Below, in pieces: positions 15,376 through 23,731 of a DNA stretch of 30,148 nucleotides (positions are counted from its first letter, which is position 1; every line of letters starts with the position of its first letter). The position numbers were made by a program, and so were the translations under genes. The stretch lies in assembly GCA_026707335.1 (NCBI GenBank), contig JAPOXB010000107.1, forward strand, positions 9,833 to 39,980, given 5' to 3'. The notes under the pieces were generated by a model that had not been told where the DNA came from, made no database searches, and was given only the letters and a program-made list of their open reading frames with translations. The stretch is from Chloroflexota bacterium (lineage in GTDB: Bacteria; Chloroflexota; Dehalococcoidia; Bin125).

Positions 15376-16725
15376 ATGACCCTCGACCAGGCGCCGGCGG
15401 ACGTGAGCGCCGACGAGATTCTCGACCTCTGCCGTACCTACACGCTGTACGAGTGGACCTCGCAGAACCTCGCCGACCCGATCCCCTTCGTCCGCGCCAA
15501 GGGCGTCTATCTCTGGGACGCCGACGGCAACCGCTACCTCGACTTCAACTCGCAGGCGATGAACGTCAACATCGGCCACGCCGATGAGCGGGTCGCGCGC
15601 GCGATCAGCGCGCAGCTCGCCGAGCTGCCCTTCGTCGTGCCGCAGCACGCCACCGCCGTGCGCGGACTCCTGGGCCGCGAGCTGGCGCGGATCACGCCGC
15701 CGGGGCTGAACAAGGCCTTCTTCACCAACGCCGGCGCCGAGGCGAACGAGGCCGCCGTGCGCACGGCGCGCCTCTACACCGGCCGCCACAAGATCCTGAC
15801 CCGCTACCGCTCCTACCACGGCGGCACGCAGGGCGTCCTCTACGCCTCGGGCGATGCCCGCCGCTTCGCCGTCGAGGAGGGCATGACGGGCGTCGTGCGC
15901 ATCCTCGACCCGTACTCCTACCGCAGCCCGCTCAAGGTGGACGACGCCGATTTCACCGGGGCCTACATGCGCTACCTGGAGGAGGTCATCCAGCAAGAGG
16001 GGCCGCACACCATCGCGGCCATCATGCTGGAGCCGGTCACGGGCTCGAACGGGATCATCGTCCCGCCCGACGGCTGGATGCGCGGCGTGCGGGAGCTGTG
16101 CGACCGCTACGACATCCTGCTGATCGCCGACGAGGTGATGAGCGGCTTCGGGCGCACCGGCAAGTGGTTCGCGATCGACCACGAGGGCGTCGTGCCGGAC
16201 ATGATGACCATCGCCAAGGGCCTGACGAGCGGCTACGTGCCGCTGGGCGCGGTGATGGTGAACGACCGCATCGCCGAACACTTCGAGACGAACACGCTGG
16301 TGAGCGGGCTGACCTACAACAGCCACGCCGTGGGCTGCGCCGCCGCCCTGGCGACGATCGCCGTCTACGAGGAGGACGGCCTGATCGAGAACGCGGCCCG
16401 GCTGGGCGAGGTGCTGCAGACGGAGTACGCCGCCATGATGGAGCGCCACCCGTCGATCGGGGAGGCGCGCGGCCGCGGCCTGTTCACCGCCCTGGAGTTC
16501 GTCACCGACCGCGAGACGCGGGCGCCGCTGTTCGCCGCCGCGCCGGAGGTCGTCGGGCGCCTGGGCGATTTCCTCCGCTCCGAGGGCATCTTCGCCGCCA
16601 TCCGCGGCAACTGGCTGTTCGGCAACCCGCCGCTCTGCATCACCGAGGACGAGTTGCGCTGGGCGCTGTCGGTGGTCGACCGCGGCCTCGACATCACCGA
16701 CGAAGCGGCGGCGAGGCGCCGCTGA
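15376..16725 (+). CDS. Class III omega-aminotransferase (beta-alanine:pyruvate-like)
   Basis: A 449-residue PLP enzyme of the acetylornithine/omega-amino acid aminotransferase family. The PLP lysine is Lys281 in TIAKGLTSGYVPLGA; DILLIADEVMSGFGRTG carries the Asp that contacts the pyridine nitrogen; FFTNAGAEANEAAVR and SYHGGTQG are cofactor-binding blocks. The start lies one base after the hydantoinase stop. In this context it should move the amino group of beta-alanine (or beta-aminoisobutyrate) to a keto acid, giving malonate semialdehyde (or its methyl form). Taurine:pyruvate transaminases are close relatives and are an alternative specificity. The semialdehyde dehydrogenase is not in the window. 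Confidence 0.9.
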   Translation: MTLDQAPADVSADEILDLCRTYTLYEWTSQNLADPIPFVRAKGVYLWDADGNRYLDFNSQAMNVNIGHADERVARAISAQLAELPFVVPQHATAVRGLLGRELARITPPGLNKAFFTNAGAEANEAAVRTARLYTGRHKILTRYRSYHGGTQGVLYASGDARRFAVEEGMTGVVRILDPYSYRSPLKVDDADFTGAYMRYLEEVIQQEGPHTIAAIMLEPVTGSNGIIVPPDGWMRGVRELCDRYDILLIADEVMSGFGRTGKWFAIDHEGVVPDMMTIAKGLTSGYVPLGAVMVNDRIAEHFETNTLVSGLTYNSHAVGCAAALATIAVYEEDGLIENAARLGEVLQTEYAAMMERHPSIGEARGRGLFTALEFVTDRETRAPLFAAAPEVVGRLGDFLRSEGIFAAIRGNWLFGNPPLCITEDELRWALSVVDRGLDITDEAAARRR

Positions 16726-16780
16726 ACCGGCTCAGGCCTCGCGCTTCCGAACGCAAGGCCGGGAAAGGACGCAGACCATC

Positions 16781-17188
16781 GTGACCATCAACAATCCGAG
16801 TGAGCGCCTCAAGCGGGGCCTCGATCTGATGGCGGAGGCCTCCATCGACCGGTCGGGCCTGGACGGCATGGCCGCCAGCGACGACCGGGTCGGGCCCGAG
16901 GTCGCGCGCATGCTGGGCGAGTTCTGCTTCGGCGACGTCTGGACCCACGGGTCGATGGACAACCGCACGAAGCGGATCGTCACCCTGGCGACGATCTCGG
17001 CGCTGGGCCGCGAGCGGCAACTGCGCGGGCACATCGACGGCGCGCTCGACCAGGGGTTCACGCGCGAGGAGGTGCTCGACATCTTCGTGCACCAGATCGC
17101 CTACGGCGGCTTCCCCATGGGGCTCTCGGGCATGCAGGTCGCGGCGGAGGTCTTCGCGGAGCGGGACGCGAAGGCGGCCGACGCATAG
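16781..17188 (+). CDS. Carboxymuconolactone decarboxylase (CMD) family protein
   Basis: A 135-residue helical protein of the AhpD/CMD fold starting at GTG. Visible are NRTKRIVTLATISALGRERQ, the conserved RGHIDGALDQGFTREEVLDI helix pair and HQIAYGGFPMGL. It lacks the CxxC of AhpD-type peroxidase partners, so a redox role is unlikely. Members act as gamma-carboxymuconolactone decarboxylases or unknown small hydrolases. The context (between pyrimidine-type enzymes and an LLM oxidoreductase) does not fit protocatechuate breakdown, so the substrate is unknown. GGGAAAGGA lies rather far upstream as a weak ribosome-binding site. Confidence 0.87.
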   Translation: MTINNPSERLKRGLDLMAEASIDRSGLDGMAASDDRVGPEVARMLGEFCFGDVWTHGSMDNRTKRIVTLATISALGRERQLRGHIDGALDQGFTREEVLDIFVHQIAYGGFPMGLSGMQVAAEVFAERDAKAADA

Positions 17189-17272
17189 GCCCGGCGCGCC
17201 TTCGATGATTGTGAGGATCGTGCCGACGGGCGCACACGGCGCTTCCGAGGCGTTCAGGCGGGAGAAGGAACG

Positions 17273-18280
17273 ATGAAACTCGGACTGATGCTGGGCATGG
17301 ATCCGCCGCGCGAGATCGTCGCGGGCGCGCAGCGGGCGGAGGAGTGGGGCTTCGAAACGGTCTGGGTCGGCGAGGGCCGGCTGACGCGCAACGCGGTCGT
17401 CCTGATGACGATGGTGGGCGCGCACACCGACCGCATCTCCATCGGCAGCGGCATCTTCCCCTTCCGCACGCGCAGCGTCGGGCTGCTGGGCGTGACGGCC
17501 CGGACGCTGCACGACCTCGCGCCCGGCCGCGTCAAGCTGGGGCTGGGCGCCTGGTGGGAGCCGCTCGCGACCCGGAACGGCCTGCACACGCCCAAGCCGC
17601 TCAGCGCGATGCGGGAGATCATCACCGTGCTGCAGCAGCTCTTCGACGGCAAGTCGGTGACGTTCCACGGGGAGTACGTGGACGTCGAGGACATCAAGTT
17701 CGACACGCCCGAGGACGACGACGGCCGCTCCTACCCGATCCCGATCTACATCGGCGCGGTGCGGCTGCGGATGATGGAGCTCGTGGGGGAGATCGCCGAC
17801 GGGGCGCTGATGGACTTCCTCGTCCCGCCCGAGTACACCGCGCTGTCGGTGGAGCACATCAAGATCGGCGCCGACCGGATGGGCCGGTCGATGGACGAGA
17901 TCGACTGCCCGCAGCTGCTCGGCGTCGCGATCGACGACGACAACCCCCAGGCGGCCATCGACGCCTGCAAGATGTTCCTCACGCAGTACATCGGGCAGCA
18001 GCCGCACATCACCGAGAACTGCGGCGCCACGCCCGAGCAGATCGCGGGCATCAAGAGCGTGATGGGCTGGCCCGCCACCCAGGAGCAGATCCGGGAGGCG
18101 ATGCAGTTCGTGCCGAACGAGTTGGTGCAGGACGTCTGCCCCTGCGGCACGACGGCGGAGACCATCGAGCGGATCGAGGCGTTCATGGCCGCGGGCTGCT
18201 CGGAGGCCGTGCTCACGCCGCTCGGCAACGCCGACGAGACCGTGGAGAAGATCGCCCGGGCGGTGCGCCGCACGGGCTAG
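17273..18280 (+). CDS. LLM-class (luciferase-like) flavin/F420-dependent oxidoreductase
   Basis: A 335-residue TIM-barrel oxidoreductase of the bacterial luciferase-like family. The N-terminus KLGLMLGMDPP, AEEWGFETVWVGEGR, and the block TDRISIGSGIFPFRTRSVG match F420-dependent enzymes such as methylene-H4MPT reductase and related dehydrogenases; IYIGAVRLRMMELVGEIADG is the second cofactor-side block. GGGAGAAGGA precedes the ATG. Whether it uses F420 or FMN cannot be told. RutA, the pyrimidine oxygenase of the Rut pathway, belongs to the same superfamily, so a role in the first step on the ring is conceivable, but the sequence looks closer to the F420 branch. Its substrate is unknown. Confidence 0.87.
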   Translation: MKLGLMLGMDPPREIVAGAQRAEEWGFETVWVGEGRLTRNAVVLMTMVGAHTDRISIGSGIFPFRTRSVGLLGVTARTLHDLAPGRVKLGLGAWWEPLATRNGLHTPKPLSAMREIITVLQQLFDGKSVTFHGEYVDVEDIKFDTPEDDDGRSYPIPIYIGAVRLRMMELVGEIADGALMDFLVPPEYTALSVEHIKIGADRMGRSMDEIDCPQLLGVAIDDDNPQAAIDACKMFLTQYIGQQPHITENCGATPEQIAGIKSVMGWPATQEQIREAMQFVPNELVQDVCPCGTTAETIERIEAFMAAGCSEAVLTPLGNADETVEKIARAVRRTG

Positions 18281-18331
18281 CCCGCGCCGGCCGATGCGCC
18301 CCGGCAGCCGGGAGAGAGAGCCGATCGACCG

Positions 18332-19207
18332 ATGAGCGCTCGCGTGACCTCGCAGGCGTCCCCATCGCTGGGTGGGCCCGGCCGCCTCGCGGTCCTCCTC
18401 CGATCCGAGCGCCTGCGATCGTGGTCGGCCCGGATCGGGCTGATCCTGATCCTGATCGCGCTCTTCCTGGGCGGCTGGGAGTTCCTCAAGTGGGTGACGG
18501 ATTCGCCGCGCACCACGCTGCCCCACTTCCACGAGGTCTTCGACTACCTGTTCGACATCGACTCGCAAGGCAACACGCAATGGCTGGCCATCGGCCGGCA
18601 GCTGGAGGTGACGTTCATCGAAGCGGTCACGGGGCTGGCCGTCGCGACCGTGGCCGGCTTCGCCGCCGGCACGCTGATGGCGCTCAGCCGCTGGACGGGC
18701 CGAGGCATCATGCCCTTCGTGATCGGCGCCCAGACGGTGCCGATCGTGGCGATCGCGCCGGCGCTCGTGATCTGGCTCGGCACGGGCTGGGAGACCAAGG
18801 CGCTGATCGCGGGCTTCCTGGCCTTCTTCCCCATCGCCGTCGCGACGGCGCGCGGCATCGGCGACATCTCCCAGGACAGCCTCGACCTGATGGCCTCCTA
18901 CGGCGCCTCGCCCACGCGGGTGTTCTTCAAGCTGCGCGTGCCGGGCGCGCTGCCCTACATCTTCACGGGCCTCGAGGTGGCGGCGGCGTTCAGCGTCATC
19001 GGCGCCATCGTCGCGGAGCTGCCCGTGGGCTCGCAGGAGGGCATCGGCGTCAAGATCCTCACGTCGCAGCAGTACTTCAGCCTGGAGCCCGAGTCGTTGT
19101 TCGCGTCCATCGGCGGGGCTTGCCTGCTCGGCGGCGCGATGGTGTCCATGGTGCGCATCGTGCAGCTCATCGTGCTGCGCGGCCACCGCGGCGAGACGAT
19201 CAGCTGA
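18332..19207 (+). CDS. ABC transporter permease (SsuC/ThiX-like), first of two
   Basis: A 291-residue inner-membrane permease of the BPD_transp_1 type with about six helices after a 35-residue N-terminal tail. The cytoplasmic coupling (EAA) loop is visible as DLMASYGASPTRVFFKLRVPGALPYI. It belongs with the NMT1-type receptor at 11824 and the ATPase that starts 12 bp downstream. The start codon has only a weak purine stretch (GGGAGAGAGAG) upstream. Its sequence differs clearly from the second permease at 20047, so the transporter is a heterodimer of permeases. Confidence 0.9.
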   Translation: MSARVTSQASPSLGGPGRLAVLLRSERLRSWSARIGLILILIALFLGGWEFLKWVTDSPRTTLPHFHEVFDYLFDIDSQGNTQWLAIGRQLEVTFIEAVTGLAVATVAGFAAGTLMALSRWTGRGIMPFVIGAQTVPIVAIAPALVIWLGTGWETKALIAGFLAFFPIAVATARGIGDISQDSLDLMASYGASPTRVFFKLRVPGALPYIFTGLEVAAAFSVIGAIVAELPVGSQEGIGVKILTSQQYFSLEPESLFASIGGACLLGGAMVSMVRIVQLIVLRGHRGETIS

Positions 19208-19219
19208 GAGGCAGGAGCC

Positions 19220-20050
19220 GTGACGACGACCGACAGCGCCAGCGAGACGCCCCCCACCGCCACGCAGACGGCGATCGCCTTCGAGCAGGTGCGCAAGGAG
19301 TTCGGCAAGGGCCGCGATGCGACCCTGGCCGTGGACGACGTCGACCTCGCCATCGGCGAGCGGGAGTTCGTCTCGCTCATCGGGCCGTCGGGCTGCGGCA
19401 AGTCAACGTTGCTGCGGCTGGCGGCCGATCTGATCGAGCCCAGCGGCGGCTCGGTGCTCGTGAAGGGCAAGTCGCCCCGGCAGGCCCGGCTCGACCGCGA
19501 CTACGGCTTCATCTTCCAGGCGCCGACGCTGTTCGACTGGCGCACCGTGTGGAAGAACGTCGCCCTGCCGCTGGAGATCATGCGCATCCCCGGCATGACC
19601 AAGCAGAAGAAGCAGGACGAGATCGAGCGGTTGCTGGGCATGGTCGGGCTGGACGGCTTCGAGAAGCACCGCCCCTACCAGCTGTCGGGCGGCATGCAGC
19701 AGCGCGTCTCGCTGGCGCGGGCGCTGGTCTTCCGCCCCTCCATCCTGCTGATGGACGAGCCCTTCGGCGCGCTCGACGAGATCACCCGCGACCGGATGAA
19801 CCTCGAACTGCTGCGCATCTGGAGCGAGACCCACACGACGATCCTGTTCGTGACGCACAGCATTCCCGAGGCCGTGCTCCTCTCGGGCCGGGTGGTGGTC
19901 ATGACGGCGCGCCCGGGCCGGGTGCAGAGCGTGATCCCGATCGACCTGCCCTACCCGCGCACGACGGAGGTCGAGGAATCGACGCGCTACTACGAGCTCG
20001 TGACCGAGGTGCGCGAGGCGCTGGGCGAGGCGATGGCGGGTGACGCATGA
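19220..20050 (+). CDS. ABC transporter ATP-binding protein (SsuB/TauB-like)
   Basis: A 276-residue ATPase. Walker A is GPSGCGKST, the signature is LSGGMQQRVSLARAL, Walker B is ILLMDEPFGALDE, and the switch His lies in FVTHSIPEA. The start is GTG with GGCAGGAG upstream. Sequence details (FQAPTLFDWRTVWKNVALPLEI) are those of the nitrate/sulfonate/taurine importer class that works with NMT1-type receptors. The stop overlaps the next permease start by four bases. Confidence 0.93.
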   Translation: MTTTDSASETPPTATQTAIAFEQVRKEFGKGRDATLAVDDVDLAIGEREFVSLIGPSGCGKSTLLRLAADLIEPSGGSVLVKGKSPRQARLDRDYGFIFQAPTLFDWRTVWKNVALPLEIMRIPGMTKQKKQDEIERLLGMVGLDGFEKHRPYQLSGGMQQRVSLARALVFRPSILLMDEPFGALDEITRDRMNLELLRIWSETHTTILFVTHSIPEAVLLSGRVVVMTARPGRVQSVIPIDLPYPRTTEVEESTRYYELVTEVREALGEAMAGDA

Positions 20051-20877
20051 CCACCGACGCTGACCCCGCCGCCGCCGCGCCGGGCGCCGGCCCGGCCGAC
20101 CGCCGCGATTGGGGCCGCTACGCCGGTCTCATCGTGCCGCCGGCGCTGGTCTTCGTCGCCGCGGTGGCCCTCTGGGAAGCGGCCGTCGAGGTGTTCGAGA
20201 TCCAGCGCTTCCTGCTGCCGCGCCCCAGCGAGATCGTGTCCCTCTTCTTCGAGGACTTCAGCCGGCTGATCAATCAGGGGCGCAACACGCTCGGCGTGGC
20301 CGGGCGCGGACTCGTGCTGGGCGGCGCGATCGGCATCGGCCTGGCGGCGCTGAGCTTCCGCACCCGCTGGATGGCGGAGGGCCTGGGCATCTACGCCGCC
20401 GTGCTGAAGGCCGTGCCCGTCATCTCCCTCGCCCCCCTCACGGTCGTCTGGTTCGGCATCGAGGCGGGCTCGAAGATCGCGACGGTCTCCATCGCCACCG
20501 CGCCGATCCTCTTCACCTTCACGCTGGTCGGCCTGCGCCGCGCCGATCCGAACGCCCAGGAGTTGATGCGCTCCTACGCGGCGGGCCGGCTGCGCACCTT
20601 CTGGAGCCTGCACGTGCCCTACGCGCTGCCCTTCTTCTTCTCCGGCCTGAAGATATCGGTCACGATCGCCATGATCGTGGCGATCATCTCCGAGTACTTC
20701 GGCGGCAGTTTCGAGAACCTGGGCGGCTACATCCGCAACGAGGCCAACAACGTCCACACCGTCGAGGTCTGGACGGCGATCGTCATGGCCTGCGCGCTGG
20801 GCATCGGCCTGTACATGATCGTGGCGATCATCGACCGCTTCGTCCTGCGCTGGCACTCGTCGAAGCGCGGCGGCTAG
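20047..20877 (+). CDS. ABC transporter permease (SsuC/ThiX-like), second of two
   Basis: A 276-residue permease with about six membrane segments and the EAA loop ELMRSYAAGRLRTFWSLHVPYALPFF in the sequence around 20560-20640. It starts inside the ATPase stop (ATGA), so ATPase and permease are made in step. Its end overlaps the convergent phoU end by four bases, leaving no intergenic space for a terminator. It closes the uptake/catabolism cluster. Confidence 0.9.
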   Translation: MTTDADPAAAAPGAGPADRRDWGRYAGLIVPPALVFVAAVALWEAAVEVFEIQRFLLPRPSEIVSLFFEDFSRLINQGRNTLGVAGRGLVLGGAIGIGLAALSFRTRWMAEGLGIYAAVLKAVPVISLAPLTVVWFGIEAGSKIATVSIATAPILFTFTLVGLRRADPNAQELMRSYAAGRLRTFWSLHVPYALPFFFSGLKISVTIAMIVAIISEYFGGSFENLGGYIRNEANNVHTVEVWTAIVMACALGIGLYMIVAIIDRFVLRWHSSKRGG

Positions 20878-21548
20878 TAGCGCGAGACGTTGATCTCCTC
20901 CAGGCGTCCGGTGACCAGGAAGATCGCCCGCTCGCAGATGTTCGTCGCCCGGTCGCCGATGCGCTCCAGGTTGTGCGACGCCCACAGCAGGTGCGTGTAC
21001 GCGTCGAACTCCTGCGCGTCGTGCGGCAGCCCCGCCAGCTGCTGGATCACGTGCCGGTGGATGCGGTCGTAGATCTCGTCCACCTCGTCGTCGACGTCGC
21101 AGGTCGCCCGCGCCGCCGCCTCGTCCCGCTCCAGGAACGACTCGATCGACGCCCGCAGCATGTGCTGCACCCGCTGCGCCATCACCCACAGCTCGGGCTC
21201 GGTCAGCGCGACCGGGTCGTCGCCGAGGAACTGCGCGATGCGCGCGATGCCCTCCGCGTGATCGCCGATGCGCTCCAGGTCGGACACGATCGACAGGATC
21301 GATACCAGCTCGCGCAGGTCCGACGCGACCGGGGCCTGGGTCGCCATCATCTGGAGGACCTCCTCCTCCAGCGCGTAGCGTTGCTGGTTGACCTCCGCGT
21401 CGCCCTCGACCACCGACTGCGCCAAGCGCATGTTGCGCGTGCGCAAGGCCTCCATCGCATCCGTGATCGCCTTGTCGACCCGCGAGGACAGCAGGCGGAC
21501 CCCGTCCTCGGCGTGAGTCTGGCTCTCGGTGAACAGCGTTCTGGGCAT
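20874..21548 (-). CDS. phoU: Phosphate signalling protein PhoU
   Basis: A 224-residue all-helical protein made of two PhoU repeats. The metal-binding blocks are seen twice: SDLERIGDHAEGIA and HNLERIGDRATNIC. PhoU links the state of the PstSCAB importer to the PhoR kinase and switches the regulon off when phosphate is plentiful. AGGAGG seven bases upstream sets the ATG at 21548. It is the last gene of the pho/pst unit, 34 bp after pstB. Confidence 0.95.
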   Translation of the reverse strand: MPRTLFTESQTHAEDGVRLLSSRVDKAITDAMEALRTRNMRLAQSVVEGDAEVNQQRYALEEEVLQMMATQAPVASDLRELVSILSIVSDLERIGDHAEGIARIAQFLGDDPVALTEPELWVMAQRVQHMLRASIESFLERDEAAARATCDVDDEVDEIYDRIHRHVIQQLAGLPHDAQEFDAYTHLLWASHNLERIGDRATNICERAIFLVTGRLEEINVSRY

Positions 21549-21582
21549 GGTCGGCCTCCTGCCGCCGCGCTGCCGCGTGTCG

Positions 21583-22518
21583 CTAACCGTAGCGGCCCGT
21601 GATGTAGTCCTCGGTGCGCCGGTCCGTCGGGTTGGTGAAGATCTCCTGCGTGGGGCCGAACTCGACGAGCCGGCCCGTGCGCTCCTCGCCCGCCAGCAGG
21701 AACGCCGTGTAGCTCGACACCCGGGCCGCCTGCTGCATGTTGTGGGTCACGACGATAATCGTGTAGTCCTCCGCGAGCTCCCGCATGAGGTCCTCGATCT
21801 TCAGCGTCGCCACGGGGTCCAGCGCGCTCGCCGGCTCGTCCATCAGGATGATCTCCGGCTGCACGGCGATCGCCCGCGCGATGCACAGCCGCTGCTGCTG
21901 CCCGCCCGACAGCGCCAGGGCGCTCTTGTCGAGGTCGTCCTTGACTTCATCCCACAGTGCGGCCCGGCGCAGCGACTCCTCGACGAGCGCCGGCATGTCG
22001 CCCTTGTAGCCGTTGATCTTCGGGCCGAAGGCCACGTTGGCGAAGATCGACTTGGGGAACGGGTTCGGCTTCTGGAAGACCATCCCGATGCGGCGGCGGA
22101 TGCCCACCGAATCCACGGCCGGGCCCAGCAGGTCCTGCCCGTCGAACATGATCGAGCCTTCCATGCGCGCGGTGGGGATGAGGTCGTTCATGCGGTTGAA
22201 GCAGCGCAGGAGGGTGCTCTTGCCACAGCCCGAAGGCCCGATCAGCGCCGTCACCTCCTGCTTCGGCACGTCGAACGACACCGAGTCGAGCGCCATGAAG
22301 TGGCCGTAGAACACCGACAAGTCGCGCAACTCGAGGGCGATCTCCGCGTCCAGCTCGTGCCGCACGGCCCCGCGCGCGCCCTCGATCTCCTCAAACAGAT
22401 CGGCGCCGCGCCGCTGCGTGGACGCCTCGTCGCGGGGCGCTTCCAGATCCGGCCGCTCGTCTGGCGCGATCGTCACGATGCCGCCTGCCCGTTGTCCGCT
22501 CGCATCCGCTTCCGCCAT
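21583..22518 (-). CDS. pstB: Phosphate ABC transporter ATP-binding protein PstB
   Basis: A 311-residue ATPase: Walker A GPSGCGKST, the PstB-specific FNRMNDLIPTARMEG, FQKPNPFPKSIFANV, signature LSGGQQQRLCIARA, Walker B IILMDEPASALDP and switch His in VVTHNM. It drives phosphate import with PstC and PstA. Before the conserved domain begins (ALELRDLSVFYG) there are about 60 extra residues, acidic and probably disordered, which most PstB proteins lack. GGGAG lies seven bases before the ATG at 22518, so the long form is supported; I see no better internal start. Confidence 0.95.
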   Translation of the reverse strand: MAEADASGQRAGGIVTIAPDERPDLEAPRDEASTQRRGADLFEEIEGARGAVRHELDAEIALELRDLSVFYGHFMALDSVSFDVPKQEVTALIGPSGCGKSTLLRCFNRMNDLIPTARMEGSIMFDGQDLLGPAVDSVGIRRRIGMVFQKPNPFPKSIFANVAFGPKINGYKGDMPALVEESLRRAALWDEVKDDLDKSALALSGGQQQRLCIARAIAVQPEIILMDEPASALDPVATLKIEDLMRELAEDYTIIVVTHNMQQAARVSSYTAFLLAGEERTGRLVEFGPTQEIFTNPTDRRTEDYITGRYG

Positions 22519-22537
22519 GCTATCGCTCCCGTCCGTC

Positions 22538-23731
22538 TCACCAGCGGACCCGTGTGCGCTGTCGCAGGATGATCGCCGCGCTGTTCATCAGCAGCAGCAC
22601 CAGCAAGAGCAGGATGATCCCGGCCGCCGCGATCAACTGGAAGTCCTCCTGCGGCCGCGACACCCAGTTGAAGATCTGGATCGGCAGGATCGTGAAGGAG
22701 TCGGTCGGCGACGTCGGCAGGAAGGCGATGAACGTCAGCCCGCCGATCACGAGGATCGGCGCCGTCTCCCCGATCGCCCGCGAGAGCGCCAGGATCGTGC
22801 CCGTCAGCGTGCCCCCGAAGGCGAACGGCAGCACGCTGCTCCAGACGACCTGCCAGCGCGTCGCGCCGAGCGCGTAGGCGCCCTCCCGCATCGACGGCGG
22901 CACCGCCCGCAGCGCCTCCTGCGAACTGACGATGATGATCGGCATGACCAGCAGCGCCATCGTCAGCGCGCCGGCCAGCACCGACCGATCCAGCTCCATC
23001 GCCCGCACGAAGAGCTGCAGGCCCAGCAGCCCGTAGACGATCGACGGCACGCCCGCCAGGTTGGCGATGTTGATCTGGATCATCTTCGCGAACCAGTTCT
23101 GGCGCGCGTACTCCTCGAGGTAGATCGCCGCGCCCACGCCGAGCGGGAACGCGACCGCGGCCGTGATCACCATCATGTACAGCGTCCCGATCAGCGGCGC
23201 GTAGATGCCCGCCCGGCCGGGGATGCGCGACGCGAACGAGGTCAGGAACGCCTGGTCGAGGAACAGATAGACGGCCCAGGTGAGCAGCAACATCGCCAGC
23301 ACGATCCAGGGCAGCCGTCCGAGCGCGCGCGGGATGCGCAGCGCGATCGTCGTGGCCATCCACCAGGCCAGGGCGAAGGGCAGATGCCGCGACAGGCCGA
23401 CGGTGGTGAGCGCGCCCAGCCCCGCCGGGTGCAGCGCGCCGTCGATACGGATGCCCCGGCGCTCCAGGACTCGGAACAGCACGACGAGGACGATGATCAC
23501 GGCCAGCGCGTAGCCGGAGTAGCGCGCCGACAGGGAGAACTCGGGCGCCGAGAACAGCCGCGCGGCCCCATCGAGCGACACGTCGATCACCAGCGCGGCC
23601 AGCATCGCCACGCCCAGCACGACCGAGCACACGCACAGCCCGACGAACACCGCGCCGGTGATCTTGCGCGCCCGCAGGCGCGGGTGCCAGACCGCCTCGT
23701 CGCGGGCGAGGGCCAGCTCCGGGCCGCTCAT
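22538..23731 (-). CDS. pstA: Phosphate ABC transporter permease PstA (with N-terminal extension)
   Basis: A 397-residue membrane protein. The C-terminal 240 residues are a standard permease: GVGAAIYLEEYA, NLAGVPSIVYGLLGLQLF, the coupling loop MREGAYALGATRWQVVWSSVLP and ALSRAIGETAPILVIGG. The N-terminal part is about 100 residues longer than usual and holds extra hydrophobic segments (ITGAVFVGLCVCSVVLGVAML, YSGYALAVIIVLVVLFRVL). The start overlaps the pstC end by four bases. Confidence 0.94.
   Translation of the reverse strand: MSGPELALARDEAVWHPRLRARKITGAVFVGLCVCSVVLGVAMLAALVIDVSLDGAARLFSAPEFSLSARYSGYALAVIIVLVVLFRVLERRGIRIDGALHPAGLGALTTVGLSRHLPFALAWWMATTIALRIPRALGRLPWIVLAMLLLTWAVYLFLDQAFLTSFASRIPGRAGIYAPLIGTLYMMVITAAVAFPLGVGAAIYLEEYARQNWFAKMIQINIANLAGVPSIVYGLLGLQLFVRAMELDRSVLAGALTMALLVMPIIIVSSQEALRAVPPSMREGAYALGATRWQVVWSSVLPFAFGGTLTGTILALSRAIGETAPILVIGGLTFIAFLPTSPTDSFTILPIQIFNWVSRPQEDFQLIAAAGIILLLLVLLLMNSAAIILRQRTRVRW

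Noticed and set aside
16694..19186. An 830-codon open frame on the minus strand opposite the CMD, LLM and permease genes
   Set aside because: It spans three real genes and their gaps on the other strand, is rich in Arg/His/Asp/Ala and shows no domain.
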